Below, piece after piece: positions 17,516 to 27,181 of a DNA stretch of 64,000 bases. Source of the DNA: GCA-020352575 sp041635475 (lineage in GTDB: Bacteria; Actinomycetota; Acidimicrobiia; Spongiisociales; JAENVV01); NCBI GenBank assembly GCA_041635475.1, contig JBFKVA010000001.1:1-64000 (forward strand), given 5' to 3'. A program made the position numbers and the translations under genes. The notes under the pieces are model-generated. The model was not told the origin of the DNA. It made no database searches and saw only the letters and a program-made list of their open reading frames with translations. Within the stretch, counting starts at the first letter, position 1, and each line of letters begins with the position of its first letter.

Positions 17516-18895
17516 TCAGTCGTCGACGAGCTTGTCGAAGACCCACCGACCGAGCCGAGAGGGGTGCCCGGTGTCCTCACCTGCGTCGAGGATCCGGGCG
17601 AGGCGGTCAGCGCCGTGGACGGCCAGCCAACGGATCGGTTCCGGCTCCCACCTGCGAGGCGCGGGACGTGCCAGGACCGGGGGAGTGGGGTGCCGGCCCG
17701 ACCGGCCGACGACGGCGTCCGCCAGGCAGCGGGCAGCGACGTTGGACAGGAGGACCCCGTCCCCGCTGTAGCCGCCCGCCGCCCCCAGCCCGGTGGCGGT
17801 GTCGAAGTCGACGAATGGCTCCCAGTCACGAGGTATGGCGAGAACGCCGCCCCACTCGTGGGTCACGTCGATGTCGGGGAGGCGGGGAAACATCGCCGAG
17901 AGCGTCGCCCGGAGTCGTCGGCTGATGGACGCGGAGACATCGTGGGTGGGGGAGATACCGGACCGCCAGTGGTAGGAGAGGCCCCGGCCGCCGATGGCGA
18001 TGCGGCCTCCTTCGGTGCGCTGCGCGTAGAAGAAGTGACGGGCGCCATCCGACAGGGTTGCGTCATCATCCCATCCGATCTCGGACCACAGGTCCGCCGC
18101 CAGGGGTGGAGTGGCGATCATGTGCGAGTACACCGGGAGCAGGCTTCGGGTGTGGCCTGCCAACAACGGCGTGTACCCCTCCGTCGTCCGCACCACGACC
18201 GGCGCGCTGAGGCGGCCGCCGGGCGTCGAGACCTCGCCTTGACGTAGACCCGTGGCAACCGTGTCCTCCAGGATGACCACGCCCCGCCGCTCGGCCGCCT
18301 CTGCCAACCCCCAGACGAGCCGGGCAGGGTCGACGGCGGCGCTGTGGGGGCTGAACGCCGAGGCCATCGCCCCGTGAACGCGGGCGTCCGGGGCCTGTTC
18401 GATCCCGATGTGGTCGGGTCCGAACCCGAAGGCCCGGTACTCGTCGACCATGCGCCGCAGCCGGCCGACCTGGGAGGGGTTGGTCGCCACCCAGCGCATA
18501 CCGCCACGACGCCACCCACACTCGATACGCTCCCGTCCCAGCACGGACTCGATCTCATCGAGGGCCGCGACGGCAGCGGTCTGGAGGTCGATCGCCGCCT
18601 GGCGGCCGCGACGCCGCGCAAGTGCTGTCAATCCGATCGGCAGCACCGGGGAGCAGAAACCGCCGTTCCGGCCGGAGGCGCCGCTCCCGACCCGAGCCGC
18701 CTCGACCACCACGACCGCCAGGTCCGGGTCCGCGCCTGCCAGGTAGTACGCCGTCCACAGGCCGGTGAACCCGGCGCCCACGATCACGACATCGGCCGCC
18801 CGGTCGCCATCCAGCGGTGCTCGCGGGGGTGGTCGGAGATCCGCGTCCCACCACAGACATTGGGATGGAACCCCGAAGTTGGCGGCGTTGGTCAC
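17516..18895 (-). CDS. FAD-dependent amine oxidoreductase (DAO family)
   Basis: A 459-residue flavoprotein with the dinucleotide motif VIVGAGFTGLWTAYYL (37-52), a GSGASGRNGGF segment typical of the DadA/PuuB/pipecolate-oxidase group, and a C-terminal AAGYSGDGVLLSN-like FAD motif (AAGGYSGDGVLLSN). These enzymes oxidise secondary or primary amines such as pipecolate, sarcosine or gamma-glutamylputrescine. With an AmaB-type dehydrogenase nearby, L-pipecolate is an attractive but unproven substrate. The GTG start (MTNAANFG) is set by a TAGCGT box 7 nt upstream; a longer reading into a Pro/Arg-rich stretch is less likely. Confidence 0.85.
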   Translation of the reverse strand: MTNAANFGVPSQCLWWDADLRPPPRAPLDGDRAADVVIVGAGFTGLWTAYYLAGADPDLAVVVVEAARVGSGASGRNGGFCSPVLPIGLTALARRRGRQAAIDLQTAAVAALDEIESVLGRERIECGWRRGGMRWVATNPSQVGRLRRMVDEYRAFGFGPDHIGIEQAPDARVHGAMASAFSPHSAAVDPARLVWGLAEAAERRGVVILEDTVATGLRQGEVSTPGGRLSAPVVVRTTEGYTPLLAGHTRSLLPVYSHMIATPPLAADLWSEIGWDDDATLSDGARHFFYAQRTEGGRIAIGGRGLSYHWRSGISPTHDVSASISRRLRATLSAMFPRLPDIDVTHEWGGVLAIPRDWEPFVDFDTATGLGAAGGYSGDGVLLSNVAARCLADAVVGRSGRHPTPPVLARPAPRRWEPEPIRWLAVHGADRLARILDAGEDTGHPSRLGRWVFDKLVDD

Positions 18896-18902
18896 GGTCC
18901 CA

Positions 18903-18908
18903 ACGCTA
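18903..18908 (-). promoter_or_regulatory. -10 box (TAGCGT), leaderless GTG start of the FAD oxidoreductase
   Basis: On the minus strand TAGCGT ends 7 nt before the GTG. A perfect 13-bp palindrome lies about 65 nt further upstream. Confidence 0.5.
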
Positions 18909-18970
18909 GGCACCGACACGGCAGGGGTGAGGCCGCGCCGTGCGCTCGTCTCCCGCGGGCATCTCCCCAA

Positions 18971-19000
18971 TGTGGTGCATAACGTCGGTTATGCACCACA
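18971..19000. repeat. perfect 13-bp inverted repeat, probable operator
   Basis: TGTGGTGCATAAC is followed by a GTCG spacer and its exact reverse complement. At 30 nt this is the most AT-rich and most symmetrical site in the intergenic region. Symmetrical sites of this size usually bind a dimeric regulator (the outer TGGT and ACCA resemble GntR-type sites). It stands about 65 nt upstream of the FAD oxidoreductase promoter. No second copy was noticed in the window. Confidence 0.55.
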
Positions 19001-19246
19001 GAGAGGAACGATGCCTTCCTGACGCCACTGGCAGCGTGGACCGGTGTCTTCGACCTCGTCCCCACCCGGGGCGCCCCGCGGTACGCCATCTCGGTTCAGC
19101 GGCGGGCCCCGACGACCGCTTCACGCGCGCACACGTCGGGGGTCCGTTCCTGCCGGGTAGCCGCCGAGGCGGTGATCGGGCGACACGCCCCCGCCGGCGC
19201 CGGTGTCGGGATCCACGGCTGATACGTCACTGTGATCCAATCGGCC
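19001..19246. other. intergenic region with no gene seen
   Basis: Between the palindrome and the end of the zinc-ribbon gene I see no frame with a convincing start, ribosome site or family motif on either strand. Open frames here are GC-rich shadows. It may hold upstream control sequence for the FAD gene or decayed sequence. Confidence 0.5.
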
Positions 19247-19591
19247 TCAGCCGCGGGCGGCCGGCTCGGGGAACGCATCGAGCGCGGCCCGAAGGGACCC
19301 GGCGAGGCCGGCGAGGATGGCGCGAAGGTCCTCCACCGTGGCACCCGCCTCCAGGTCGGCCACGATGTCCTCCACCAGGGTCTCGAGGACGTAGCGATGG
19401 TCGCTCCAGGCTTCGTACTGGTCCCTTGTGAGCAGGACGTCGCCCGGCTGGAGCCCACGCAGGGCAGCCTCCCGTCGGGCCTCGTAGTGGCGCTGTCGGT
19501 GCGAGGGCCGGCAGTACTTGGGCGGGCGGCCGGGTCGTCGGTCCACGGCGAATCGCTGCCCACACCACTCGCAACGGCGGAGTTGTTCCAT
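19247..19591 (-). CDS. small zinc-ribbon protein
   Basis: A 114-residue protein. The first 35 residues form a putative zinc ribbon: CEWCGQRFAVDRRPGRPPKYC, then RPSHRQRHYEARR, the actinobacterial pattern C-x2-C ... Y-C-x3-(C/H)-RQR. The fourth ligand appears to be His rather than Cys. The C-terminal 70 residues are helical and acidic. The Arg-rich RQRHYEARR segment suggests nucleic-acid binding. TATCAT (19604-19599, minus strand) ends 7 nt before the ATG, so the mRNA is probably leaderless. Confidence 0.75.
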   Translation of the reverse strand: MEQLRRCEWCGQRFAVDRRPGRPPKYCRPSHRQRHYEARREAALRGLQPGDVLLTRDQYEAWSDHRYVLETLVEDIVADLEAGATVEDLRAILAGLAGSLRAALDAFPEPAARG

Positions 19592-19640
19592 CACAGTGAT
19601 GATAGCGACGAAAGGCCCAAACCCAGAGCGTTTCGCCGGC

Positions 19641-21233
19641 TCACGCCGGAGACGGCGGGTCCACTCCCAAGAGGATCGCGGCATCGTCGGCCAGGCCCTG
19701 GCCGGCCTCCTCGTAGAGGTTCCGGGCCACGTCGACCCCGGCCGCCTGGAGCTCGGAAACCTGGTCGGGGTATCGAGCGGTGGCGGCGACCTTGATCCCC
19801 GGAAGGAAATCCCTCACGCGCCGGGCGGCCTCGAGGTTGGCGTCGTGGTCGTTCATGGCGAGGACGGCCAGCTCCAGTCCGGGGTGAAGCCGGAGCCGTT
19901 CCCAGAAGTCGCGGTCGAGGGCGTCACCTCTGAGCACCGTTCGCCCAGCCGCCGAGTTGGCGGCGACCGTGGCGTCCCGCCGATCGACGCCCAGCACCAC
20001 CGGCCCGTAGATCCGGACGAGTTCGTCGTACGCACCCAACCCGACGCGCCCCATCCCGAAGACGACGACCCGGGCCGTCGTCGGTTCCACGAGGGCGTCC
20101 TCTGCCAGGATTGGATCGCGTTCCAGGCGCGTGAGCCAGTGGGCCGACCGCCCGTACATGTCGTAGCGGGCCCTGTTGACGGGGGCCGCCAGCGCGAACG
20201 AGACGGCCAGGGCGACGGCCATCGCTGACAACCACTGGGGGTCAAGGACCCCTTGCGCCACGCCGGCACCAGCAACGATGAGGCCGAACTCGCTGTACGT
20301 GCCCAGCGTGAGCGCCGTGTGGAGCGAGGTGCGGGCCCTGAGTCGGAACCGGCTGAGGAGGACGAGAAACCCGCCGGACTTGCCGGCCAGCATGACGATG
20401 GCAATGGCCGCCACGATGAGCGCCGGGGCCCCCGGGGTCCCGCCCAGGCCGATGGAGAGGAAGAAGCCGATGAGGAGGACGTCCTTGAACCCGAGGAGCC
20501 GGTCGGCGAGCTCGTGGGCCCGCGGGTGCGACGCGAGGGACATTCCCACGATGAGCACCCCGAGGTCCGGCTTGATCCCCACGAGCTCGAAGGCCTCGCC
20601 GCCGATCCCGACCGCAACCACGAGGCCGAACAGGACCATGAGCTCGCCGTGGCCGCTATGGCGCAGCAGCCATCCGAAGAGCGGACGGGCAACGACGATC
20701 CCGGCGATGAGGAGCACCGACCAAGGCGACGGCGCCTTCCCCAACGACAGCGCCAGGAAGGCGACGGCGAACAGGTCCTGCATGATGAGGATCCCGATCG
20801 CCAGGCCGCCCGAGAGCGAAGCCGTCTCGTTGCGCTCCTCGAGGGCCTTGATCGCGAACACGGTGCTCGAGAACGAGAACCCGAACCCGATGAGGAGCGC
20901 CGTCGGGAGCGAGAGTCCCGACGCCAACGAGAGGCCGAGCGCACCCAGGGCGAGGACGGACCCTGCGATCGTGGCAGTTGCCACCGCCATGTGGGTGGCG
21001 GCCACCACCCACACCTCCTTGCGGACGAGGTCGCCGATCCGCAGCTTCAGGCCGATCCCGAACAAGAGCAGGAGAACGCCCAGGTCGGCCACGAACTCGA
21101 TCCCCGCCCCGGACTCGACACCGGCCGCGTGGAGGGCGAACCCCGCCGCCAGGTAGCCGACGAGCGGTGGAAGCCCGATGCGAACCGCGGCGAACCCGAA
21201 CACGAACGCGGCCAGAATGACGGCAAGGTCCAC
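19641..21233 (-). CDS. CPA2 cation:proton antiporter with TrkA-N domain (Kef type)
   Basis: A 530-residue protein: residues 1 to about 370 are 11-12 membrane helices of the CPA2 Na+/H+ exchanger fold (LPPLVGYLAAGFALHAAG, GFSFSSTVFAIKAL), followed by a cytoplasmic Rossmann TrkA-N/RCK domain (VVVFGMGRVGLGAYDELV, then LGVDRRD). This layout matches KefB/KefC-like K+ or Na+ efflux systems gated by a nucleotide or thiol ligand. The start is GTG with AGGGG just upstream. Monocistronic. Confidence 0.92.
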   Translation of the reverse strand: MDLAVILAAFVFGFAAVRIGLPPLVGYLAAGFALHAAGVESGAGIEFVADLGVLLLLFGIGLKLRIGDLVRKEVWVVAATHMAVATATIAGSVLALGALGLSLASGLSLPTALLIGFGFSFSSTVFAIKALEERNETASLSGGLAIGILIMQDLFAVAFLALSLGKAPSPWSVLLIAGIVVARPLFGWLLRHSGHGELMVLFGLVVAVGIGGEAFELVGIKPDLGVLIVGMSLASHPRAHELADRLLGFKDVLLIGFFLSIGLGGTPGAPALIVAAIAIVMLAGKSGGFLVLLSRFRLRARTSLHTALTLGTYSEFGLIVAGAGVAQGVLDPQWLSAMAVALAVSFALAAPVNRARYDMYGRSAHWLTRLERDPILAEDALVEPTTARVVVFGMGRVGLGAYDELVRIYGPVVLGVDRRDATVAANSAAGRTVLRGDALDRDFWERLRLHPGLELAVLAMNDHDANLEAARRVRDFLPGIKVAATARYPDQVSELQAAGVDVARNLYEEAGQGLADDAAILLGVDPPSPA

Positions 21234-21312
21234 GGCCTACCCCTGGCGGAGGGGGGTGGGCGGTTCGGTGCTCCCAGGAGTCATGCCCCCAAGCTACGCG
21301 GTGGGCACCGGG

Positions 21313-21969
21313 TCAGAGGCCCGGCAGACGAGCCTGGCCGTTCCGACCCCTCCCCCACGGCAAGCCCTCCACCCACGACCATGATGTCCGGTGCACCACC
21401 GAGGGCCCCCACTGATGGAGGCCGGCCTGGTGGGCCGGTGAGGGGTAGCCCTTGTTGGAGGCGAAGTCGTACCACGGGAACCGCTCCCCCATCTCTGCCA
21501 TGTGGGCATCCCGATGGTCCTTGGCGATCACACTGGCCGCGGCGATCGCCAAGGATCGCCGGTCGCCCTTCACGAGCGTCCGCCCGCCGCCGACGAAGTC
21601 CCAGTGGCCATCGACGAGCACGACGTCCGGTCGGTCACCGAGTTCGGCGAGGGCCCGCCGCGCCGCCAGGCGGTGGGCGGCGGACATACCGAGGGCATCG
21701 CATTCGGCGGCCGACGCCTCCCCGATCGCCCAGCGCAGTGCCCAGGACTTGATACGAGGGGCCAGGTCCCTCCGGCGGATGGCGGACAGTTGTTTCGAAT
21801 CGCGCACTCCCCTGAGGCGGATCCCCGGTGGCGGAACAACCACCGCCACTGTGAGTGGCCCTGCCCACGCCCCGCGGCCGACCTCATCGACGCCGGCCAC
21901 CGTGCGCCCGGCCGACCATGCCCGGGACTCCTCGGTGAGCGGAGGAGCTGGTGTGCGGAGGCGGGCCAT
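21313..21969 (-). CDS. rnhB: ribonuclease HII
   Basis: A 218-residue RNase HII that cuts RNA in RNA-DNA hybrids and single ribonucleotides in DNA. The acidic active site is visible as Asp and Glu of VAGVDEVGRGAWAGPL, Asp of VLVDGHWDF and the IAAASVIAKDHRD segment. Its ATG abuts the yqgE stop (TAG-ATG), so the two form an operon. The C-terminus has an Arg/Gly tail of about 15 residues beyond the usual end. Confidence 0.95.
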   Translation of the reverse strand: MARLRTPAPPLTEESRAWSAGRTVAGVDEVGRGAWAGPLTVAVVVPPPGIRLRGVRDSKQLSAIRRRDLAPRIKSWALRWAIGEASAAECDALGMSAAHRLAARRALAELGDRPDVVLVDGHWDFVGGGRTLVKGDRRSLAIAAASVIAKDHRDAHMAEMGERFPWYDFASNKGYPSPAHQAGLHQWGPSVVHRTSWSWVEGLPWGRGRNGQARLPGL

Positions 21970-22494
21970 CTAGTTGAGTCCGGGGTCGTGGGGCATTGTA
22001 CGAAGCACCCGCATGCTGTCGGGGAGTCGGTTCACGACCCGCTCCCACAGGCCGCGTGGATCGGGATCGAGCACGTCATCAACCTCGGGTCGAACGATGA
22101 GCCAGGCGCTCTCGCCCATTTCGTCCTCGAGTTGACCGGCACCCCACCCCGAGTACCCGGCGAAGACGCGCAGGGCGGCGACGCCCTCCGGCTCGGTGGC
22201 AAGATCCACGAGCCCCACCTCGCCGTGTCCCGAGGTCATCCGGGCCAGGCCGATCGCCGACTCGACCGCCACCGGTCCGCCGAGGAAGACGACCGGCGGT
22301 TCCACGATGAACCGGTCCCACTCGGGCAGGATGCCCCGGGCATCCATGTCGGTCGGGTTGTTGATGACGAGGCCCATCGCACCGTCCGCGTTGTGCTCGA
22401 TGATGAAGACGACCGTGCGTCGGAAGTTCGGGTCCCACAGGTGGGGCGCCGAGATGAGGAGGGAACCCTCGAGCGAGCGCGGAACACCAGCCAT
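21970..22494 (-). CDS. yqgE: YqgE/AlgH family (UPF0301) protein
   Basis: A 174-residue UPF0301 protein: SLEGSLLISAPHLWDPNFRRTVVFI, then GAMGLVINNPTD, VFLGGPV and FAGYSGWGAGQLEDEM are all family blocks. The family has no settled biochemical role. First gene of the yqgE-rnhB operon, with a leaderless promoter and divergent from gap1. Confidence 0.93.
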   Translation of the reverse strand: MAGVPRSLEGSLLISAPHLWDPNFRRTVVFIIEHNADGAMGLVINNPTDMDARGILPEWDRFIVEPPVVFLGGPVAVESAIGLARMTSGHGEVGLVDLATEPEGVAALRVFAGYSGWGAGQLEDEMGESAWLIVRPEVDDVLDPDPRGLWERVVNRLPDSMRVLRTMPHDPGLN

Positions 22495-22500
22495 GGTCGG

Positions 22501-22506
22501 ATGCTA
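22501..22506 (-). promoter_or_regulatory. -10 box (TAGCAT), leaderless start of yqgE
   Basis: On the minus strand TAGCAT ends exactly 6 nt before the yqgE ATG. The divergent gap1 gene instead has a TATCGT box (22531-22536) and a short leader. Confidence 0.6.
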
Positions 22507-22565
22507 CGTCGGGTTCCTTCTGTTGACGGGTATCGTGGGCCGCTCCGCCAGCCTTGGAGTGAGCA

Positions 22566-23578
22566 TTGCTCCGAATCGGTCTCATGGGCCTCGGTCGCAT
22601 CGGCCGCAACCTGTTCCGCCAACTCCTCGACCATCCGTCCCTGGAGATCGTCGCGATCTGCGACATCGCCGACCCCGGGGCCCTGACCTACCTCCTCAAG
22701 TACGACTCCATCTACGGGCGCCTCGATCGTCCGGCGGCGTTCGAGTCGGGGGCGCTCCTGGTGGACGGCCGTTCGATACCCTGGCTGGCAGGACGCGAAC
22801 CCGGCGACGTGGATTGGGCCTCGGTGGGCGTCGACGTCGTCGTCCAGGCTGTCGGCCGGTACCGAACACGAGCGGACGTCGAGCGCCACCTCGGCCGCGG
22901 TGCCACCCGGGTGCTCCTGGCCTCCACCCCCGAGGTACCCGGGGATCTCCCCATTCTCATCCCGGGTATCAACGACGAGGTCCTCACGCCGGCGGCCAAG
23001 GTCATGGCGATGGGTTCGAACACCGCCCATGCGGTGGGTCCCGTCCTGCGCATCCTCAACTCGACCTTCGGCATCCGACGGGCCTACTTCACCACCGTGC
23101 ATGCGTTCAGCGCCTCCCAGCGCCTGGCGGACGTCCCCACCGAGGGGTTCCGGACGAGTCGGGCGGCCGGTGAGAACATCATTCCCTCCCCCACCAACTC
23201 ACCCGAGATCCTCGCCCAGGTACTGCCCGAACTTGCCGGGAAGCTGCAAGCGATGGCCCTCAACGTCCCGGTCCCCGACGGCTCCACCGTGGATCTCGTC
23301 GCCCACCTGGAGAGCCAGACGTCGGTGGTCGAACTCAACGCCTCCATCAAGAGCGCCTCGGTGGCCCGGTTCGAGGGCATCCTCGAGTACACGGAGGATC
23401 CCATCGTCTCGTCCGACGTCATCGGCTCACCGGCGTCGGGCGTCTTCGACTCCAAGGCCACGATGGTCATGGGCGGTGACCTGGCCAAGGTCATCATCTG
23501 GTTCGACAACGGCTGGGGGTACACGGCCCGCATGGTCGAGGCCCTCGAGCGGTTCAACGCCATGAAGGAGGCCGGAGC

Positions 23579-23582
<4 letters not shown>
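22566..23582 (+). CDS. GAPDH paralog lacking the catalytic cysteine
   Basis: A 338-residue protein with the full GAPDH fold: the NAD-binding start IGLMGLGRIGRNLFRQL, a general-base-like His179 (TTVHAF) and the WGYTARMVE end. The active-site loop, SCTTNC in GAPDH, reads SNTAHA here, so the nucleophile is Asn152. The phosphate-binding TTGAAK is PTNSPE and the substrate Arg of MRVPVPDGS is Asn (LNVPVPDGS). It cannot do normal phosphorylating GAPDH chemistry. The start is TTG with GGAG 6 nt before it. It overlaps the canonical gap gene by GTGA, so the two are co-translated and may form hetero-oligomers or a regulatory pair. Confidence 0.88.
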
Positions 23583-24591
<1,009 letters not shown>

Positions 24592-24595
<4 letters not shown>

Positions 24596-25356
24596 CGCGT
24601 GGCGACGAAGAACAGCCGCCGGAAGGCCAGCACGCACGTCCCGTCCCCCCGCTGGGGGTAGGCGTCGCCCACGCGGGCCCGGTAGGCCTCGTAGAACGCT
24701 GCGGCCTCCTCCTCGTCGAGCGCCGAGAGAAACGGCCTGAGTGCCGTGCCCCTGGTCCACTCGGCCACGGCATCGGGTCCGTGGAGCGGCAGGTGGTAGT
24801 CGACCTCCCACAGGTCTAAGGTGCGGACGAGCCCCGACAACACGTCCCAGTACGCGGTGGGATCGTCGACCGGCCACTCCCGGGGAGCCAGGACCGGCTC
24901 GAGGCGAGCCCGCCATGGGCCGGAGCGGACCGTGTCGGCGATGAGCCGATGACTGGGGCGGTCGTGGTTCCGCGGCATCTGCACCGCCAGGACCCCTCCG
25001 GGCGCCAGCGCATCGATCAGCCGGGGGAAGAGCCGGGCGTGGTCGTCGACCCAGTGAAGAGCGGCGTTCGAGTACAGCAGGTCGGTCCCGGGTGGCGGGG
25101 CCCACGTTGCTGCGTCGGCGACCACGAGGTCGTCGGCACCGACTGCCCGGGCCAGCATCTCGGGGGAGGAGTCCACCCCGATGAGTCGAGCAGCCGGGAA
25201 GCGAGCCCGAAGGGCCTCGAACATGGCACCCGTCCCACACCCAAGGTCGACGACGGTCGATGCGGACCGCAAGGGGACGCGCGCGAGGAGTTCAAGGGCC
25301 GGTCGCAGGCGCGGCGCAGCGAACCTCTCGTACTGTGCGACGTCCCACGGGTGCAC
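24592..25356 (-). CDS. tam: trans-aconitate 2-methyltransferase
   Basis: A 254-residue SAM-dependent methyltransferase close to E. coli Tam in length and order: VVDLGCGTGAMFEAL, LIGVDSSPEMLARA, LLYSNAALHWVDDHARLFP, GGVLAVQMPRNHDRPSH, WDVLSG and LRPFL. Tam methylates trans-aconitate, an inhibitory by-product of the citric acid cycle. The GTG start directly follows the stop of the DUF480 gene (TAG-GTG), so both are in one operon. The stop overlaps the gap stop by CTAG. Confidence 0.92.
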
Positions 25357-25998
25357 CTAGGTCTCTCCTCCACCGAGGGCGCGCACGAGTGAGTCGAGTT
25401 CCGCTCGAACCTCGCGCAGTGCAGCCTCCAGGGCGGCGACCCTCGCCACCAACGACGAGTCGGCCAGCGGCGGGCTGGAGTGTGCCTTCGCCCCGTCACC
25501 AAGGACGACCTGGTCGGAGAGGAGCGTGTGCCAGCGTGACTCCTTCTGGCCCGGCTGACGTTCGAGCTGACGAACGAGCGCAGGCTCCCTCGTTGCCAGG
25601 CGCACCAGGGTCGCCTCCACCTCGTCGAGTGAGGGGAACTCGACGTAGCGGTCGGTCCTGCTCCGGAGCTCCCCCGGGGTCTGCGGGCCGCGGAGCAGGA
25701 GGATCGCCAGGACCGCGCATGACCCCGGGTCGAGGCCCCACGCCCGATCCAGGTCGTGCTGGTGTTTCATGACCCTGTCCCCGGGTCGCTTGACCGAACG
25801 CACCACACCGCGTTCGCGGAGCGCGTGAACGGCGTCGAGGACGGCCGCCTCCTCGAAGGCCGTGACCGGGTCACGGTTCTGGCTCTGGTTGCAGGCGGTG
25901 ACGAGCGCCTGGGAACTCAACGGGTAGTACTCCGGTGTCGTGGCTGCCTTCTCGAGGAGCGCTCCCAGGACCCGGGCCTCGACGACGGTGAGCTGCAT
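25357..25998 (-). CDS. DUF480 (YceH, UPF0502) family protein
   Basis: A 213-residue protein with the family opening LTVVEARVLGALLEKAATTP, then YPLSSQALVTACNQSQNRDPV, two winged-helix-like domains and an unusual C-terminal helical coil (about 180-210) rich in Leu, Glu and Arg. The family has no known function, but the fold suggests DNA binding. The ATG at 25998 is set by TATGGT 7 nt upstream. It is first in an operon with tam. Confidence 0.9.
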   Translation of the reverse strand: MQLTVVEARVLGALLEKAATTPEYYPLSSQALVTACNQSQNRDPVTAFEEAAVLDAVHALRERGVVRSVKRPGDRVMKHQHDLDRAWGLDPGSCAVLAILLLRGPQTPGELRSRTDRYVEFPSLDEVEATLVRLATREPALVRQLERQPGQKESRWHTLLSDQVVLGDGAKAHSSPPLADSSLVARVAALEAALREVRAELDSLVRALGGGET

Positions 25999-26019
25999 GG
26001 GTGAGACCATACTGCGCCC
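25999..26019. promoter_or_regulatory. 21-bp two-way leaderless promoter
   Basis: Only 21 nt separate the divergent start codons of the DUF480 and MFS genes. On the minus strand TATGGT (26011-26006) ends 7 nt before its ATG; on the plus strand CATACT (26008-26013) ends 6 nt before its ATG. The two -10 boxes overlap by 4 bp, so the two polymerases cannot both initiate at once. Confidence 0.6.
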
Positions 26020-27177
26020 ATGGATCACCGCCCCCACCCGGCCCTCTTCGTCCCACTCCTCGTGTGGGCGATGGTGGCCGGGACGGTGTTCTACCCGGCG
26101 TTCGCCGTCCAGGCCTCGGCCGTCATTGCGGACCTGGCGCTGACGCCGACGACGTTCGGCCTGTTCCTCTTCGTGTTCTCGGCGACGTCCGCCGCCTTCT
26201 CCCCCCGCGGAGGACGGCTCACCGATCGCCTCGGCGGGAGGCGGGCCATCGCCCTGACCTTCGCCCTCACCGCCGCCGACTTCCTCGGCCTGGCACTCAG
26301 TCCAAGCCTGGTCGCGCTGTCCATGGCCTCTGTACTCGTCGCCCTCGGGCAGACCATGATGAACCCCTCCACCAACAAGCTCATCGCCGACCTGACCGAA
26401 CCGGGATCCCGAGGCGTGATCACCGGCGTCAAGCAGTCCGGGGTGTACGTCGGGTATGTCATCGTCGGGGTGCTGTCGCCACCGATGGCGGCCCTGTGGG
26501 GGTGGCGGTCGTTCCTGGTCCTGCTGGCCCTCCTCGTCGGGTTGGGCGCCGTCGCCGCACTGTGGATCCTGCCCTTCGAGCGTCCTGGCCCGCCGATCCG
26601 GCGGCGAGAGCGGCCGAGGCTCGAGCCATGGGTGAACGCGCTGGCCGTGTACGGGTTCGTGATGGGCATGGGCAGCTCATCCTCGGCGTTCCTGCCCCTC
26701 TACGCCGAGTCTTCGCTTGGGTTCTCCAACAGCAGGGCGGGCCTGCTGGCGTCGGTACTGGGGCTCCTGGCGATCGTCACCCGGATCGCGGGGGCGCGAC
26801 TTGCCGAACGGACCGGTCGCTACAAGGTCGTCCTGGCGATCATGGGGGCGACCGGCGTGGTGTTCGGCCTCACGGCCCTGGCCTCGGCCACCCGGCCCGG
26901 CCTCATCTGGCCGGCTGCGGTGGCGTTCTCGCTGGGGTTCTCGGCTTGGAACGCGGTCGGCATGCTGGCCGTGATCGACATTGCCGGGGCCCGCACGGCC
27001 GGGGCAGCAACCGGCCGCGTGCTCATGGGGTTCCTCGGCGGCCTGGCGTTGGGGCCGGTGTTGTACGGGCGGCTCATCGATGCCACGACATTCCCGATGA
27101 TCTGGCCGGCGACCGCCGCGTTCGCGGCCGTCGCCATCGTCGCCATCGGGCGGTGGCACCCACCCTCGCGGTCATGA
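26020..27177 (+). CDS. major facilitator superfamily transporter
   Basis: A 385-residue protein with 12 predicted membrane helices. The MFS motif between helices 2 and 3 is GRLTDRLGGRRAI, and a second-half counterpart is GARLAERTGRYKVV. The TM4-5 GVKQSGVYVGYVIVG run is typical of nitrate/sugar/drug-like MFS branches. Substrate cannot be told. Leaderless start. Confidence 0.88.
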   Translation: MDHRPHPALFVPLLVWAMVAGTVFYPAFAVQASAVIADLALTPTTFGLFLFVFSATSAAFSPRGGRLTDRLGGRRAIALTFALTAADFLGLALSPSLVALSMASVLVALGQTMMNPSTNKLIADLTEPGSRGVITGVKQSGVYVGYVIVGVLSPPMAALWGWRSFLVLLALLVGLGAVAALWILPFERPGPPIRRRERPRLEPWVNALAVYGFVMGMGSSSSAFLPLYAESSLGFSNSRAGLLASVLGLLAIVTRIAGARLAERTGRYKVVLAIMGATGVVFGLTALASATRPGLIWPAAVAFSLGFSAWNAVGMLAVIDIAGARTAGAATGRVLMGFLGGLALGPVLYGRLIDATTFPMIWPATAAFAAVAIVAIGRWHPPSRS

Positions 27178-27181
27178 TCCG

